The notes under the pieces: generated by a model
What the model was told of the DNA's origin: nothing
The model's database searches: none
What the model saw: the letters and a program-made list of their open reading frames with translations, nothing else
Shown: piece by piece, positions 37,982 through 50,525 of the stretch
Layout: each line of letters starts with the position of its first letter
Numbering within the stretch: the stretch's first letter is position 1
Position numbers and translations under genes: made by a program
Assembly (NCBI GenBank): GCA_964036275.1
Contig: OZ038438.1
Location: 2,920,978-2,984,977, forward strand
Source: Litoditis marina
Taxonomy: Eukaryota; Nematoda; Chromadorea; Rhabditida; Rhabditidae
Direction of reading: 5' to 3'
Length of the DNA stretch: 64,000 nucleotides

Positions 37982-40900
37982 ATGCGGTCGTCAGTAATAT
38001 TATCCCTACTGACATTGTTTTGTTCTGCCCAACAGGTAAAGCTATATATTAGTATAATGAATGTTCCATCGGTATATTTCAGCAGTAGCAACAGTTTAGC
38101 CAACGTATGCAACTAAACCTGCAGAAAAGCCTAATTTTATTCGCATACTTCTATCTTCGCAAATAAAGATTGATTACTTGAATTGGTCGAAACGCGAAGT
38201 TAGAACGATTCAGTTTTGGCTACATGCTGGCACCGACCGAGGATGTTTCTAAAACACGCGCGCGCGATGTGCCGACGAGCGAGATCGCAGCAGTGTATAA
38301 TTCACTGCTTTTTCATTTCAGTGCACGCACGTACCTCTGATTCTTTGTGTGTTGTATTTTTTTGGGATTTTAGAATGTTCCCCATCACATCATCTGATAA
38401 ATGTTTGTTATAAACGGTGGCTGGCTCAAAAATCCGCACGAAATTTTTGTGCTTGCACGGGTTGAATACCCATGGGTAGGTCGTTCTCGAAAACAAAACA
38501 CTTTGATTCAAAAACAGTGAAAATCTGTGTTCTGTTATCAATTTTATTTGTTCAGGTTGCTTGTTCTTGCAATAGCAGTACCCACTTTGACTGTCTGGTT
38601 GGAACTACTAGAAGATGTGTGCCACTTGAATGGTTGTGTGATAATATCAACGACTGCGAGGATGGTTTGGTACATATATATCCTATTTCTATGTAGAATT
38701 ATTATTGCTGTCTTTATAAAGGTTGATATAATTATCTTGTATTAGCTTTTATTAGATCGTAGCTCCGTTTTTAGGAACGGTCTAGCTGACAAAGTAGTGA
38801 ATATGAATATATTCTTTCTGTTGTATTGTTGCTCTTTATTTCATTTAATTTGTCGTATGGCATAATGCTAGGAAAGACTTGAAGTACTATCTGCTGTTTG
38901 TGTGGACTTAGTTAACACAACTCAATATGAACTTTGATTAATTGTGTATCTATAGAGCAAGGTATTTGCAGGATGAATCCCACTGCGCGTACCTCCACCA
39001 CTGTCCTAGTGGATCGATGATTTGTCGTGACGGGGAATGTGTTTCACAGAAGTTCAAGTGCGATGGAGAGGCCGACTGTGTCAGTGGTACAGACGAAGTG
39101 GCTTGTCACGGAGAGTATCTTGACCACCTAAGGTGTGTTTATCGTTTATGTGAACCTCATCGAACAAATTAATAGACACAGTCAATGACCGTTTAATGGA
39201 TCGTTAAATATCGACGAAATATTGGACGAAATTCCTGTTGTATTTTTGGTAGTTTTAATTATGTAATCATCCAATGCAGTGCACTATGCACGTTTTTAGC
39301 GTAAACAGAAGTTCACGAATATATTTGATGTCGGTTTAGTTTGAATTGAATGTCTTCAGACCAACTGTTGAATCCACCCACGAGCAGCCGTCCGCTCTTG
39401 TATCTCCCTTCTCGGCTTCTATGTTCGACTTTCTCAGTGAGGACTGCTCTCCTCCGAAGCATCAGTGTAGGAACAATGGGCCCTGTCTGGTTCGCTCGGC
39501 TGTCTGTGATGGAGAACGCGTGAGTAGGCCTTTCTCGCACATCAATTAGTTGTACCTCTCTTCCTCCACATCATTCGTCAGCGGTAGTCTATCACTGTAC
39601 TATCTAGAACCTACAGCTATATTGACCTACGTCATTATAAATTGTCTACAGTATGTGTGTGTATATATCGTATAATGAGTAGTTGGTTACATGATAGGTA
39701 CTATTCCATTGTGCGAACGTTCAGGACTGTCCACTCGGTGACGACGAACTGAACTGCACTCGTCTGGACAGTTCACGGCCCAGCAATCCAGTGGTAGACG
39801 TGCGAATTGTATGTCGCGAGAACACTATGATGTGTGCAGATGAGGTCTCTTGTGTTCCAATGAATTGGGTCTGTGACGGCGAAAAGGATTGTGAGGATGG
39901 CAGTGATGAGGTTGGTTAATGGAGTGGGGACCACCCGCTACCACAAGTTATCTATAATTGGGGAATTTTTCATATCTACTGTTTTTGTTCTCACGGAACT
40001 CACGAGAAGTTGGTATCCACAGGTACTGGTGCCAAAGTTATAGTTTGCAAGTTCAATCACGTCTCTTTCTCCCATTTCGCTTGTGCTACAAAATGCTCAT
40101 TATTCGGTTCAGTGTAATTTATTCACTATCTTGTCATTTTATTTAAAGAAATGAAACATTACAGCTTGATTGTGAAGATGAGGTTGACTCGCACCTGATG
40201 GACATCCAATCTAACAGGGAGCTTTGCAAAGAAGATGAATATCGTTGTACTGATGGTGGGTGAAAAGGTTTTCTCTTCCCCAATAAATCGCTCAGAGTTA
40301 CCTTTCTGCAATTAACCGAAAACTGTTCAGTTACAAGAAATCCGTAGAACTGAGAAAGTTTGACGCTGTCTGTGTGCTAACTATTTTAATGCATCGTATT
40401 GTCTCGTTTTTTGTTCGCTAGATCACTGGGTCATTGTCAACAATTTCTGATGTTCAGTATGTTTCGAAAGTGTACATTTTGCAGGCATTGGTAGTTGCAT
40501 CTCTCACAACAAGACATGTGACGGCGTGCGTGACTGTCTTTCTGGTGACGACGAGGGGCCTATGTGTGAGCAGTGCAAGCAGCGAGCATGTGCTCACAGA
40601 TGTCATGTATCATCCTCAGGTATGCGTCTGGCGTGAAAACTTGTCCTGAGTATTTTTGTTAAGGGTTGAATGGAATTACCTCTTATACCTTTTTATCTTT
40701 CCTTTCCTCTTTTCCTCTTTTCCCCCTTTCTGTCACTTTAGCTTCTTCCTTGCAAATAAAGTATCAAATACAAGGTTTTAGTGAGTTCAATTACCGTATT
40801 GGTTTCAATTATGTTTATAGGACCTCGTTGTTACTGTCCCCCCGGAGCTGAGTTGGCAGCAGATGAGTTGCACTGCTCTGATATCGATGAATGCCAGACT

Positions 40901-43900
40901 CCCGAAGGCAAACGTTGTCAACATTACTGCGAGAATGGTGTCAACAGGTGATTTTATCGTATAATTTTTATCGCCGCAATCAAATCACACCCTTCGTCGT
41001 TCAGGTGACATTTTGTAAATTTTCTCCTCGCTAGTATTTCCGGGATAAACGGCGTTTATTGTCAGGTTCAACTGCAAGTGTGCTCCTGGGTACGTTCTGG
41101 GACGCGACGGTACAAGTTGTCGTTTGGAGCGGGATCAAGATGGATTGCTGTTCGTCTCTCTTGGAAATGAGGTAGCTATTTAATCTTCTGCCTAACTGAC
41201 GCAATCTTACGTTCTATGGAGTGATGTCTGTTATGTAACATGAGTATTTAAGGTTAGAAGCATGCCTCTGTTCGACCCACTGTCATCGCACGATTCTTAT
41301 GAGGTGGCGCAATCGATCGGCTCACATGGAACAGTGCGCTCTGCAGATTATATGCACCGTAACAATAAGCTGTATCTGGCATTAACAAGGGGACCACGAG
41401 AAGGAGAACTGGTGAGAGTTTATTTATCCACTGGTTATACAGAGTTCGGACTGAGCAGTGGCCAACTTGAGAGAAAGCTAGTGTTCTTACAGTTTACTTC
41501 GATTTTGTACTTTTCTCTAGTTTGATACTTGTTTCAGGCTGTATCTTCGCATGGTGTACTACACGTACTACGTGAAAATGTAATTGGTATCGGACAAGTT
41601 GCTGTGGACTGGATCGGTGGCAACGTGTACATTACGCAGAAGTGTTAGTCACTTTCTATAATCATAAGACTTGTGAAGGAACACTTCAATTTTTAAACAT
41701 TCCATCTAGAACTAGTTAGATTGTTTGTTTTCAGATCCTTCGGTCGATCCGGGCATAAGCGTGTGTTCATTGAATGGCTTCTTCTGTCGTCTACTCGTGC
41801 GCGGCCGTGATTCCGATGAAAACGATGCCTCCAAGCGACAATCTTATTCTGGTGTGTACTCTTGTGTTTTGGCTAATCAGACATAACTGTTTACGCGAGA
41901 TTTGTACCAGCATTTCGTAAGTATTTGTTCTTCTTGGTAGAATTGAATGATCTTCAGTGATTGTGAAACAATAGACGTGATCAGTTACAGCTCATCATCT
42001 TGGCCAATTCTATATGTAACCGGGTTTTTTGGTAACCTAACCGGTTTTTGATAATCCCTTTCTCAGGTTACCTCACAGCTTTTTAATTTTTGGTTACCGA
42101 ACCGACCGGTCACCTACTGAGGTAACCTGAAAAATGGTTACCAAAAACCGGTTAGGTTACCAAAAAAACCCGGTTACATATAGAATTCACCCATCATCTT
42201 CGTGGTTCGAGTGTGGGGGCTTTCGATCAGACTCGCGCTTCATTTCATATCATTTCGAATTTAGGTCTCGCCCTTTTGCCCCAACGTGGATTAATGTTCT
42301 GGATCGACACCTATAATGGCCATCACAAAATATCTATGGCGAATATGGATGGAACAAATGTATGTTTCGCGCACTCATTCACTGGTTTCTCGTTTTATGC
42401 ACCCAATTACGATTTTTTTGTTCAGGTTAATACTCTGGTAGATAGTAAGCTGGAATACCCGAGTGGCCTGACGATTGACCCCATCCGAGGCGATGTTTAC
42501 TTCGGAGATGTTGAACGTGAAATGATTGAAAAAGTCAATTTCGAGACTCGAGAGCGGTTAGTTTCTTCACAATTTCGAACAGTCATTTTTTAGTGAAAGC
42601 GTCGCTAGTGTTTACATCTTGTTTATTGTCTTATTTGCAGACATATCGTTCTGACTAGTGGAGTACATCACCCGTATGATCTGGTTTTCTATAACGGATT
42701 CCTGTATTGGTCTGACTGGTGAGTATTGATTAATATCCCGAACTTCTGCTCTCGTGTATTCTTCTCGAGGCTCGTGTTCTTGTCTCGAACATTTTTTCTG
42801 GCACAGGTGTGAGAATTTTGTCAATTTATCCGTTCCAGTCTGTTCAAGTAACACTATTTTCATAAAAAAGCAGAGTTGTATCCCTATTTGCACGCATATC
42901 ATCTCTCGTATCGCCACTGAATCGCAGCTAAAATGAAATATCGATATCGGAGTACAGAACAACATGCATCGTTCTGGCCTGTCTTGTGTATCTGTATAAT
43001 GCATTCTTTCAGGGGAACTGAAACGCTGAAGGTGTCGGAGTTGAGCTGGCACCACTCATCTGCCCACGTGATTCACTCGTTCAACCGTTTTCCGTATGGC
43101 CTGACTGTGAACCACTCTATGTACCAGCTTTCTCCGACACACGACCCTTGTCAGCTGATCTCTTGCCATTGGATGTGTGTCTCAGTTCCTAACTCGAATG
43201 GTCAGCTCTACCCGCAATGTATTTGCCCGAATAACTACACACCGCACGAAGAATCCTGCCTACCTAATACAATTCGCGAGGACAACGATTCTACGGTTGG
43301 TTCCATCGCATACCGTAGAATAGGCATCGGAACTATTTCTCCGTGCATGTGTTCATCTAAACAGTCATATATCAGTTCTTCGGGCCTTAAAAGTTGTACA
43401 TTTGTCGTATTTGCAGTCCTTCATTAGTCCCGCTATTATGAGGGAGTACTGTGAGGCCAACATCGGATGTTTGAATGGAGGAACTTGCGAAGAGCGAGTG
43501 AACCAGCACGGACGTGTGGATAGGATTTATTGTTCGTGAGTTGGACTTGTATCGTTTAGTTTCGTTATTTGGCTATACGTCATTCATTAGATCAGTGTTA
43601 GATGATTTCTTAAATGTAGGACAAATATTTTATTACAAGCAAGTATATATAGTGGCGGTAAAGGTTGCTTCGGAGTTTCGTCCTCTGGAAATGGATAATT
43701 CGATGTTGGTAGACGTCTATAAAGCTGGTGGTAGTTTAATATTCATTGATTGAAGGATAATGTGTGGGTAAATTGCTATTTACAGCTGTTCATCTCCGTT
43801 CGAGGGTGATCATTGTGAGACTCTTCGAGTGAGAAGTCCTCTCATTGAAGAGGAGACTGAGTCATCAAATCCTTGGATGGCCTTGTTATTTGCCGTGTTC

Positions 43901-44676
43901 TTCCTTGCTCTTCTGGCCGCCCTGTTCTACATCGCCTACCAGAAAAGTGAAACTTTCAGGTAACGATATTTCCTTATTTGGTATTGTCATCGCGATTAAT
44001 GGATTACAAGTGAAAATTGAGATGTATCTATGCGAAGGTAGTGTTGCGGGATAATTTTTTCTTTCTTGTCGAAGTGTCGTATTACAGTTCTATGACAAAG
44101 AGTGCGATGGAACGAGTAGCGCAAGATGTGTCGAGTGGGCCTCCGCTTGGGAAGAATATCCGAGAGCGCGTCTCTACACTCGTTCAAAGTTTCAAGAATG
44201 CGCCTCTGTTGAGGTTTGTGACTATTTTCTTTTTTTGTGTACCTGTTCTGTGGCGTTACACATTTTGTTACAGGACTGTGCGAAGTCAAAATGTTTCTCC
44301 TATGGATATCAGAAATCCTCTGTTCGTGGAAACCGCACAGTCCGCTCTTTCTGATGACGGGGCACAAACCTACGCGTCTACTGCCAGCACAAGTCGGTCT
44401 ATGCTTCAGGTAAAGTGTACGATTTCATCATTCTTTCGACAGACGAACCGAGTTTTCTGCTAGAAAGATTTTTCGTTTAGGTATTTTTGGCCTATGCACT
44501 CGCTACTGTTCCAGTCTTATCTAACCTGATGTCCTCGCATAAGCACGCACTTCTAAATTTTTCCATGTATTTGTTTCCAGGAGTCGTATTCTAACCCGCT
44601 TTTCTCTGAGAGACCCTCTACAGCTGCTCCTTTCTCGGGAATCGAAGTAACTTACAGTAACAAGTTTGTACACTAG
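37982..44676 (+). CDS. LDL-receptor-family single-pass membrane protein
   Basis: Type I receptor of the LDLR/LRP family, 21 exons, 917 aa: 37982-38035, 38556-38669, 38972-39132, 39360-39519, 39725-39910, 40165-40255, 40485-40619, 40821-40947, 41066-41171, 41253-41411, 41538-41643, 41735-41851, 42265-42359, 42426-42556, 42641-42718, 43013-43295, 43417-43535, 43786-43959, 44088-44213, 44274-44409, 44581-44676. Signal peptide [16 protein letters not shown]; five LDLa repeats with calcium-binding Asp/Glu ([26 protein letters not shown]); an EGF pair including [13 protein letters not shown]; a YWTD-type propeller ([22 protein letters not shown]); an EGF near residue 720 (CLNGGTCEE); transmembrane [20 protein letters not shown]. 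The tail has two NPLF motifs and no NPxY. All exon phases agree. A related gene sits near rskn-2 and cyc-1 in C. elegans as I recall. Confidence 0.93.
42002..42192 (+). mobile_element. hAT-like palindromic MITE, family A, 191 bp
   Basis: Starts GGCCAATTCTATATG and ends ATATAGAATTCACCC, with a GGTTACC palindrome inside shorter than in copy 1. Perfect 8-bp target duplication ATCATCTT at 41994-42001 and 42193-42200. It lies in intron 12 of the LDL-receptor-like gene. Confidence 0.88.
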
Positions 44677-45782
44677 GACTTTCACCCCTGATAACGTTTT
44701 ATCCGATTGATTTCTTATTTACCTCTGTGAATGCTTTTTAAATCTTTAGACCTGTTTTGTCATAGTATATTAATTAAATTTCTAATAAATGGTTGTGGAA
44801 TTTTTGTTGGCATATACATACACACACATATAGGCGGTTTACACATGCTACCCGGTTGCATATGTGTAATTGGTCTAAAATATAACCTAGTCACTACTTT
44901 AATATGTAAGGTTTAAGGTAATTTCAGCAATTTTTGATCTGGGGACGAGTTGTCTCACGCAACGGGGGAATTGTCCGTAAACAACCACTAACACTCACTA
45001 AGATCTCTGCAACGTGCGAACTAAATTTCCAAGCGGCTTTTCCTTGTGTTAACACATGTTTTTCTGAGAAACAGATAACCTAACGTTATTCTTTCTCCAT
45101 AAACCAGTTAAATCTATGTAATACATTCTTTCGAAGTTTCATTGGCACGCTGCCAAAGTCTAAGTGGATTATTGAAGTATTGAACCAAAATTGTTTATTT
45201 GAACAAAAACAGATATCGAAAAGCAAACAACGAGAAAATATGGTACAAGAAAGACATGCACGGTAACAAACGTGACATATAACAAAATCAGCAACAAACA
45301 ACTCACCCGAACATTGAACGAGCACAATATTAAAAAGATTTTTTATTTATTTATTTGATGCACTACGAGGTGCGCTAAACGAGAAAGAAAAAACTAAACA
45401 CAGAATAACTTGGATACAATTGATCAAAGAAAAAGAACATAGTAAAATACAGAAAAAAAACTCGAACAATAGTCAGGACAACACACGTGTAGAATTATGA
45501 AAAATACGTCTACAAAGTCCGCTAACTACACAGATTTGGTGTATGGAGTGATGAATTCAAAAATCAGTGTTTCGCCAATCGAAGCTACATGCTCTGATGT
45601 ATATCTGAATAGGAATCGAATCGTGTTGTTACCTTTCTCTGCCACAGAAAGTAAAGTGAACAACTACAGACAGTCCTGAACAAACCCGCACCCCATTTTG
45701 CAAACAATAAATATGCAACAAAAACAGTTAGCATTGTGCGACTCTAATCTCTCATGGCTTGCTTTAAGCTCGATTGAGAAAT
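44677..45782. other. Convergent 3' region with a half transposable element
   Basis: Between the ends of two convergent genes. AATAAA at 44784 is a likely poly(A) signal for the LDL-receptor-like gene. The half element at 44880-44990 is listed separately. The rest is A-rich with no supported gene. Confidence 0.55.
44880..44990. mobile_element. Half copy of the GACAACTCGTCCCC element
   Basis: Reverse-complement match to the left part of the element at 26356-26790: ACCTAGTCACTACTTTAAT, then GGGGACGAGTTGTC and GGGGGAATTGTCCG. The other terminus is absent, so this is a deletion derivative. Confidence 0.6.
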
Positions 45783-48700
45783 TTAGTCTCCATTGGATGA
45801 TGTGTGTTCATCATCCCGACTTCCGTTGCCCGGTGAGCCACTGCTAACCCCGTCTCTCTGACATTTGATCGGAGTTCCAATGGCACCAGCAGGATTGAAA
45901 CTCGGATGAGCGTTACAAGAGCCGGTGGAGATGGAAGTGCCGGTGTCAGACCCCGAAGCAATTGGACTCAACTGAAGCGAGGAAAGAAAATCTCGCAAAC
46001 GCCGCTCAGTGAAAGCGTGCTGAAAAAAAAGTTACAATCACGACCAATATAGGATCGGTCAAACTGTTGTGGACACCGTACCATCGATTTTGTATGGGAC
46101 GCGGCTTGGCGAGCGGCCAGTTGGTCTGCGTATCATTGATCTACACACTCTCTTGCCTGCTGGCAAATAATCAACGACCGCTCGCCCCGCATCGCTCAAT
46201 CAATTGAACCCTCTGCTGTCTTTATGGGGAAAATGGCAACTATACCTATGCTTTCCTTACCCAAGAATAACACAATAATTTTAAGTACTGTACGAATGCC
46301 CCACCCTAATCGAAATTATGGGTTCTTTGTACAAAATGTTCCCTCGCCCATCTTATAATTACACCCTACCTTCCAATTTTTCCAGGATTTCAATTAGTCA
46401 ATTAGGCGGGGTGATAGTACCGCGGGGGGAGGGCACTGTTAAGTAGTGGGGACGGTTGCATATTTCCCCCTTTTTTATAATTTTGCAGCATTTCCCCACT
46501 TCGAGCACTGAATAACAAAATGGAACGAATAGGGACTCACCAGATCGGCTGGATTTTCCGACAATGGTGATACAGGCAACTCTGTCGGATCAACGTTTGC
46601 AATCTGCAATTGAAAATCAGTATCGGTTAGACAATTACCACGTGGAAAACAAAATTATTGGCCATGCTGAAAACAAAAGAGAAACTACTCACATAGGGTG
46701 TGGACTGAGGTGACACGAGAGGCGTTGATGCACCACGGGGCAGATTTCCTAGCTCGTAAGGAGATTTGCCTGGTGACTGAAAAGTATAATCATCAATAAC
46801 ATTAACAACTGTGGAATATTTAATTATATTACATAATCCAATGGTAGAAGGTGTAGCGCGTCCAGCAACGCTGAAGAACGTACATGGATGCACGAAGGAC
46901 CTACCACAAAAGGAATATCCATGGCTTGCTTCCCCAGAACATCTGCTGATCCACCGTACAGTTGCAATCTTTGTTGACTGCCATTCGTACGAGACGGTGA
47001 CGAATTCAGTTCTCTGAATCAAAATATACTTAAATATATATGCCAAACAATGTAATGTGGCCTTATAGTCGTTCAATTGTGGTAAATGAAAGAGAGCAAC
47101 CATCAATTGATAGTTCAGAACAAAGGTGAGTTCTTCTGTCAGACGCGTTGAGAATCTGCGAACTGACATTGAAAAAAAGTTATGAAAAGTTGTGACAAAC
47201 CTTCGTTGTTCAGAATGTGCTGAAGCGAACTCACCCGTTGCACGAAAACCAAACTGAAACGATCCCCATTCGAGATAAAAGTAATTGATCGGCTGGTTTG
47301 AATACATACCGTACATATCGAGATCATTTCAAACAATCTTAGATTGATCTTAGACATTAGATGGAATATCGTTCACATGTATATAGAATAGTGTTACAAT
47401 ACATTATCCCAGATTTCCCGTTTAATTTCAACCTTTCATCATGTAACAAATTAAAACTCCATTCTCCTCGGGATCTCCAAAAAAGTTTATTTAATTCTCC
47501 ACCCCCCCCCCCCCCCCTCGCCCACCCGAGCGGAAATCACAACCAAGGACTCACCATGCTTTGTCGTGATGCGTGGTTGCTTCTGCTGTGTTCACTCGAC
47601 AGATAATCTTGCTCTCCGAAATCAGTGCGACTGCCGCCAAACAGTGCGCCGCATTCCATTCCATAGCCAGCAGTATTCTGGAAAAGTAGGATGCACAGGG
47701 GAAAATTACACATTGACCCAAAGTTTTAAAACTTTACCAGCCAAGATCAGATGCATTTAATCCGCCCACACTACCGTAGCGTTCATATTGAATAAATAAG
47801 ATTCATCTTACCACCAAAGTTATATGGTGAAGGGTTATTTACAGTAATATTATCCCTTAAGTAAAACAATCCTAGAGGTTTCAAAGAGAACTTAAGAATT
47901 ATGCCTGCCTGTTCTATTCCAACAAACAGTGGTTGGCCCAAATATTACTGGAAGGTGATAGTGATAGGCTTTCAGAATCATGCCCCATACTTCGATTTAA
48001 CATACTCGTGACCAGATAGCGGAAGCTCAGCTATGCAACTAAAACTGACTGTAGCGAATGATCCAGGGCCACTGCGCGGAACCATGTTTTTCAACGGGGA
48101 ACTAATGAATCCAAAAGGTGGTTGAAGAGTGGAAGACGAGGAGGAATCGGTGAAGACCGGACCTGAATAAGGAAAACATATTACCCACTTTCCCTTCTTT
48201 TCTTTTTTTAAATATTTCTTCAATATTGATAGAAAACATACACATCACTGAAAAAACCAAGTAAACTATCAAAATACACCATTCAGGATAAAGTTTGGAT
48301 ACTAACCCGCTTGCGGGAATGCATTTCTTAAATCACGTGAAACACATAAACTGACCATACATACGTTGATACTTACTCACAGAAAAATCTGACTTCAAAG
48401 AAAATCTTGCAATGGGCACGGAACTCCAACCCGTCGAAAAAAGCAAAATCTTTCTTTAATAACATACAATTCACGCACAGCCCTTCATGCGAAACTAACC
48501 GACTATCCCACTTCCACCAGTTGTGAATCCATTCATATTGAAGAGAGCGCGACAATGGGGTCGTGTTGGAGTGCTCGAAGTAACTGAAAAAAGTAGACAT
48601 AAAATAAGTGTGATAATCAAAATTCTCACTGCCTTTTAAACAATTTTGAGCAACGGCAAAAAGTAGAACATTATCCAATCTAACAAAATCATCAAAAAGA

Positions 48701-48840
48701 TACCTTTCGTGAATCCAAGAAGTGATTTTGTAAGACCAACTCCAAAGAAAATACGTTGCCACCAGTGCATATGAGCTGTACAATACATACGGTAAACCCA
48801 CCTGTAACTAGCGGAGGCCCAACAGTGATGGGAGCGATAC
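45783..48840 (-). CDS. Unidentified Ser/Pro-rich protein, 5' end not found
   Basis: Family not recognised. Exons in transcript order: <48840-48802, 48583-48500, 48162-48002, 47677-47555, 47253-47201, 47013-46905, 46776-46693, 46603-46541, 46019-45783; about 316 residues from the first exon seen, with matching phases. The product is low in hydrophobics and looks disordered. It is rich in proline-directed sites: SPGKSPYELG, LVSPQSTPY, LPVSPLSENP and LQLSPIASGS. A short possibly helical segment FTERRLRDFLSSLQLSP lies near the C terminus. The C-terminal 50 residues are Gly/Ser-rich and acidic at the end (SRDDEHTSSNGD). It could be a transcriptional regulator or scaffold, but that is a guess from composition. 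Confidence 0.65.
47502..47518. repeat. Poly-C tract
   Basis: Uninterrupted run of C in an intron of the Ser/Pro-rich gene. Similar homopolymers occur at about 6954 (G), 8167 (G), 52080 (C) and 54727 (C). They are likely length-variable and prone to sequencing error. Confidence 0.8.
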
Positions 48841-49418
48841 CTGCACAGCGGATTCGAAGGAGATGATGATTGAACTTGAAAAAAATCAATGAATATTACG
48901 AAAATTAGTGAAGTATTGAAAACGGGAGATCGCCTGTATGGACGATTTTTGGGATGGTCGTCTCAAGGGGTCGTGGGAAAGTGGAAAGGTCATGAAAATG
49001 GTTGTCTCTCATGCGTCGTCCATACAGTTTCACTGGGAAAAACGAAATGAGGTCACCAAAACGGAGACTGTAGAGAGAGTCCATACCGCCTTACTTCACA
49101 TAAGTAATGAGTTAGCAAGCAATGCAAAAAAAGTGATACGGATAGATTATATGTTCCACGTTATAAAGACATGAAATGATTCCCATCTTATTCTCTGCCT
49201 ATCACCTATATGCAGCGGTTGAATCCCTTTCAACAACACTGGTTGACATTTTTAAACGTTTTCGTTATTTTCTGTATTTTATTAATTGTTGGCTATTGAT
49301 AATTGGGTTTTCACTCCGTGATCAATTACATGTTCTCCTTACGGCATCCAACCACTGCATTCCAGCTATCTTGTAACCGTAGCACAGTGAGTAATTAGTG
49401 AGAGGTAAGGGACAAGAC
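48841..49418. other. Spacer with a 94-bp inverted-repeat element
   Basis: Should contain the missing 5' exon of the Ser/Pro-rich gene, which I could not find. Holds the CTGTATGGACGA element at 48934-49027. The open frame running through that element is not supported as a gene. Confidence 0.45.
48934..49027. repeat. 94-bp element with 12-bp perfect inverted ends
   Basis: Begins CTGTATGGACGA and ends with its exact reverse complement TCGTCCATACAG. The interior is not otherwise palindromic. The same GTATGGACG words recur at 50332-50480. Confidence 0.65.
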
Positions 49419-50123
49419 ATGAACATTGCGCGAGTATCTTCGTGGTTCAATCAAATTCTGGCTCTCCCTTTTTTTGCCAAAGGTCATGAAAATGTATTGG
49501 GTACATCTCTTGCTGAGCACATTAACTTAACTCTATTAGAATGGTTGACCAATGTGAAAGAATACTACTTCAACTGAATGTCTGAGCAAGTATTTAAACT
49601 AGTGAAGGTACAATAACAAAATTCCACACTTTACCAAATAAAATTTCTTATTGTACTTCTCCTTTTGTTTATGCTCACTCTTCTGCAAGCATTTCATTGT
49701 AATAGTATTTTAGGAGTTGTTGAACAGGGCATCTCCGCTGCTCACGTTGCCTGTTCCTCTTTGCATTTGTTTTTTTACACATTACACACTATCTGTTAAA
49801 GTCACATAGAAATGAATAACTATAGATAAGTAGTGTTTTTCCGTAACTCGTGTCCGTGTGATACTCGTGTTAGCCTTGGTTCCGTGGAAGCTATCCGGTG
49901 AACTTTCATTCACATGTTTATGTTTTACCTGTGTTATTGTTAACCACTAACAAATTATTTTTTCAAGGGAGTCGTCCCTAAAGGGAACAAGCGTGATCTG
50001 GCGGGGCGAGATGGAATTCAAGACAAGATGGAGGCTTTCTCGTTTGAAATTCGGACTGAGATCAGCGAGTACCTCCTCGACATGTCCCAACATGTCACCC
50101 ACAAGTCTCATAAGAAGAAGTAG
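49419..50123 (+). CDS. Candidate two-exon small protein (76 aa)
   Basis: Exon 2 (49968-50123) is convincing as coding: after a TTTTTTCAAG acceptor it reads GVVPKGNKRDLAGRDG, MEAFSFEIRTEISEYLLDMS and ends HKSHKKK-stop. Exon 1 (49419-49493) starts MNIARVSSWFNQILALPFFA and its donor (AAT|GTATTG) matches in phase 0. I do not recognise the family. The hydrophobic start could be a signal or mitochondrial leader. Exon 2 might instead be the last exon of a longer gene whose other exons I missed. Confidence 0.42.
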
Positions 50124-50525
50124 TGTGAATATGCACATATGTTGTTATGCTATTGTTATATTTGTTACTCTGTTTTGAAATTTGTTGTTCGATTGCATTG
50201 TAACTACTGTTGATTTTGTTCTCCTTGTACATTGATATTAAATGTTTATCATACAGAGATTTGTTGGAAAGTATTCAGTGTGAACTCAAGCTCATTTGAC
50301 GCGTCACCCAGTTAGCTGAAACAAAGTAAAGCTGTATGGACGGAGGGTAGGGTGGTATGGACGGGTGACCCAATTAGCTAAATTATAGTAGGCCTGTATG
50401 GACGGAGGGTACAGCTGTATGGACGGGTGACCTAGAAGAGACAACCAAGAGGTTATCGTCCATACAACGGTACACCCATTGAAAACTGAGCAAGTTCGCG
50501 GTTCGGGAAAGACCCGGTATACGGG
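50124..50525. repeat. Spacer with a roughly 62-bp tandem repeat
   Basis: From about 50300 to 50480, a unit containing GTCACCCAGTTAGCTGAA or GTGACCCAATTAGCTAAA followed by CTGTATGGACGGAGGGTA occurs about twice, with a third partial unit, ending in ATCGTCCATACAAC. The inverted GTATGGACG/CGTCCATAC words link it to the element at 48934. Confidence 0.6.

Noticed and set aside
46627..47316. Longest minus-strand open frame (229 codons).
   Set aside because: It runs through introns of the Ser/Pro-rich gene; the spliced reading uses other frames with better splice signals and phase agreement, so only part of it (47201-47253) is coding.
48938..49174. Plus-strand 78-codon frame starting MDDFWDGRLKG.
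   Set aside because: It starts inside a 94-bp inverted-repeat element and has no splice partners or recognisable family.
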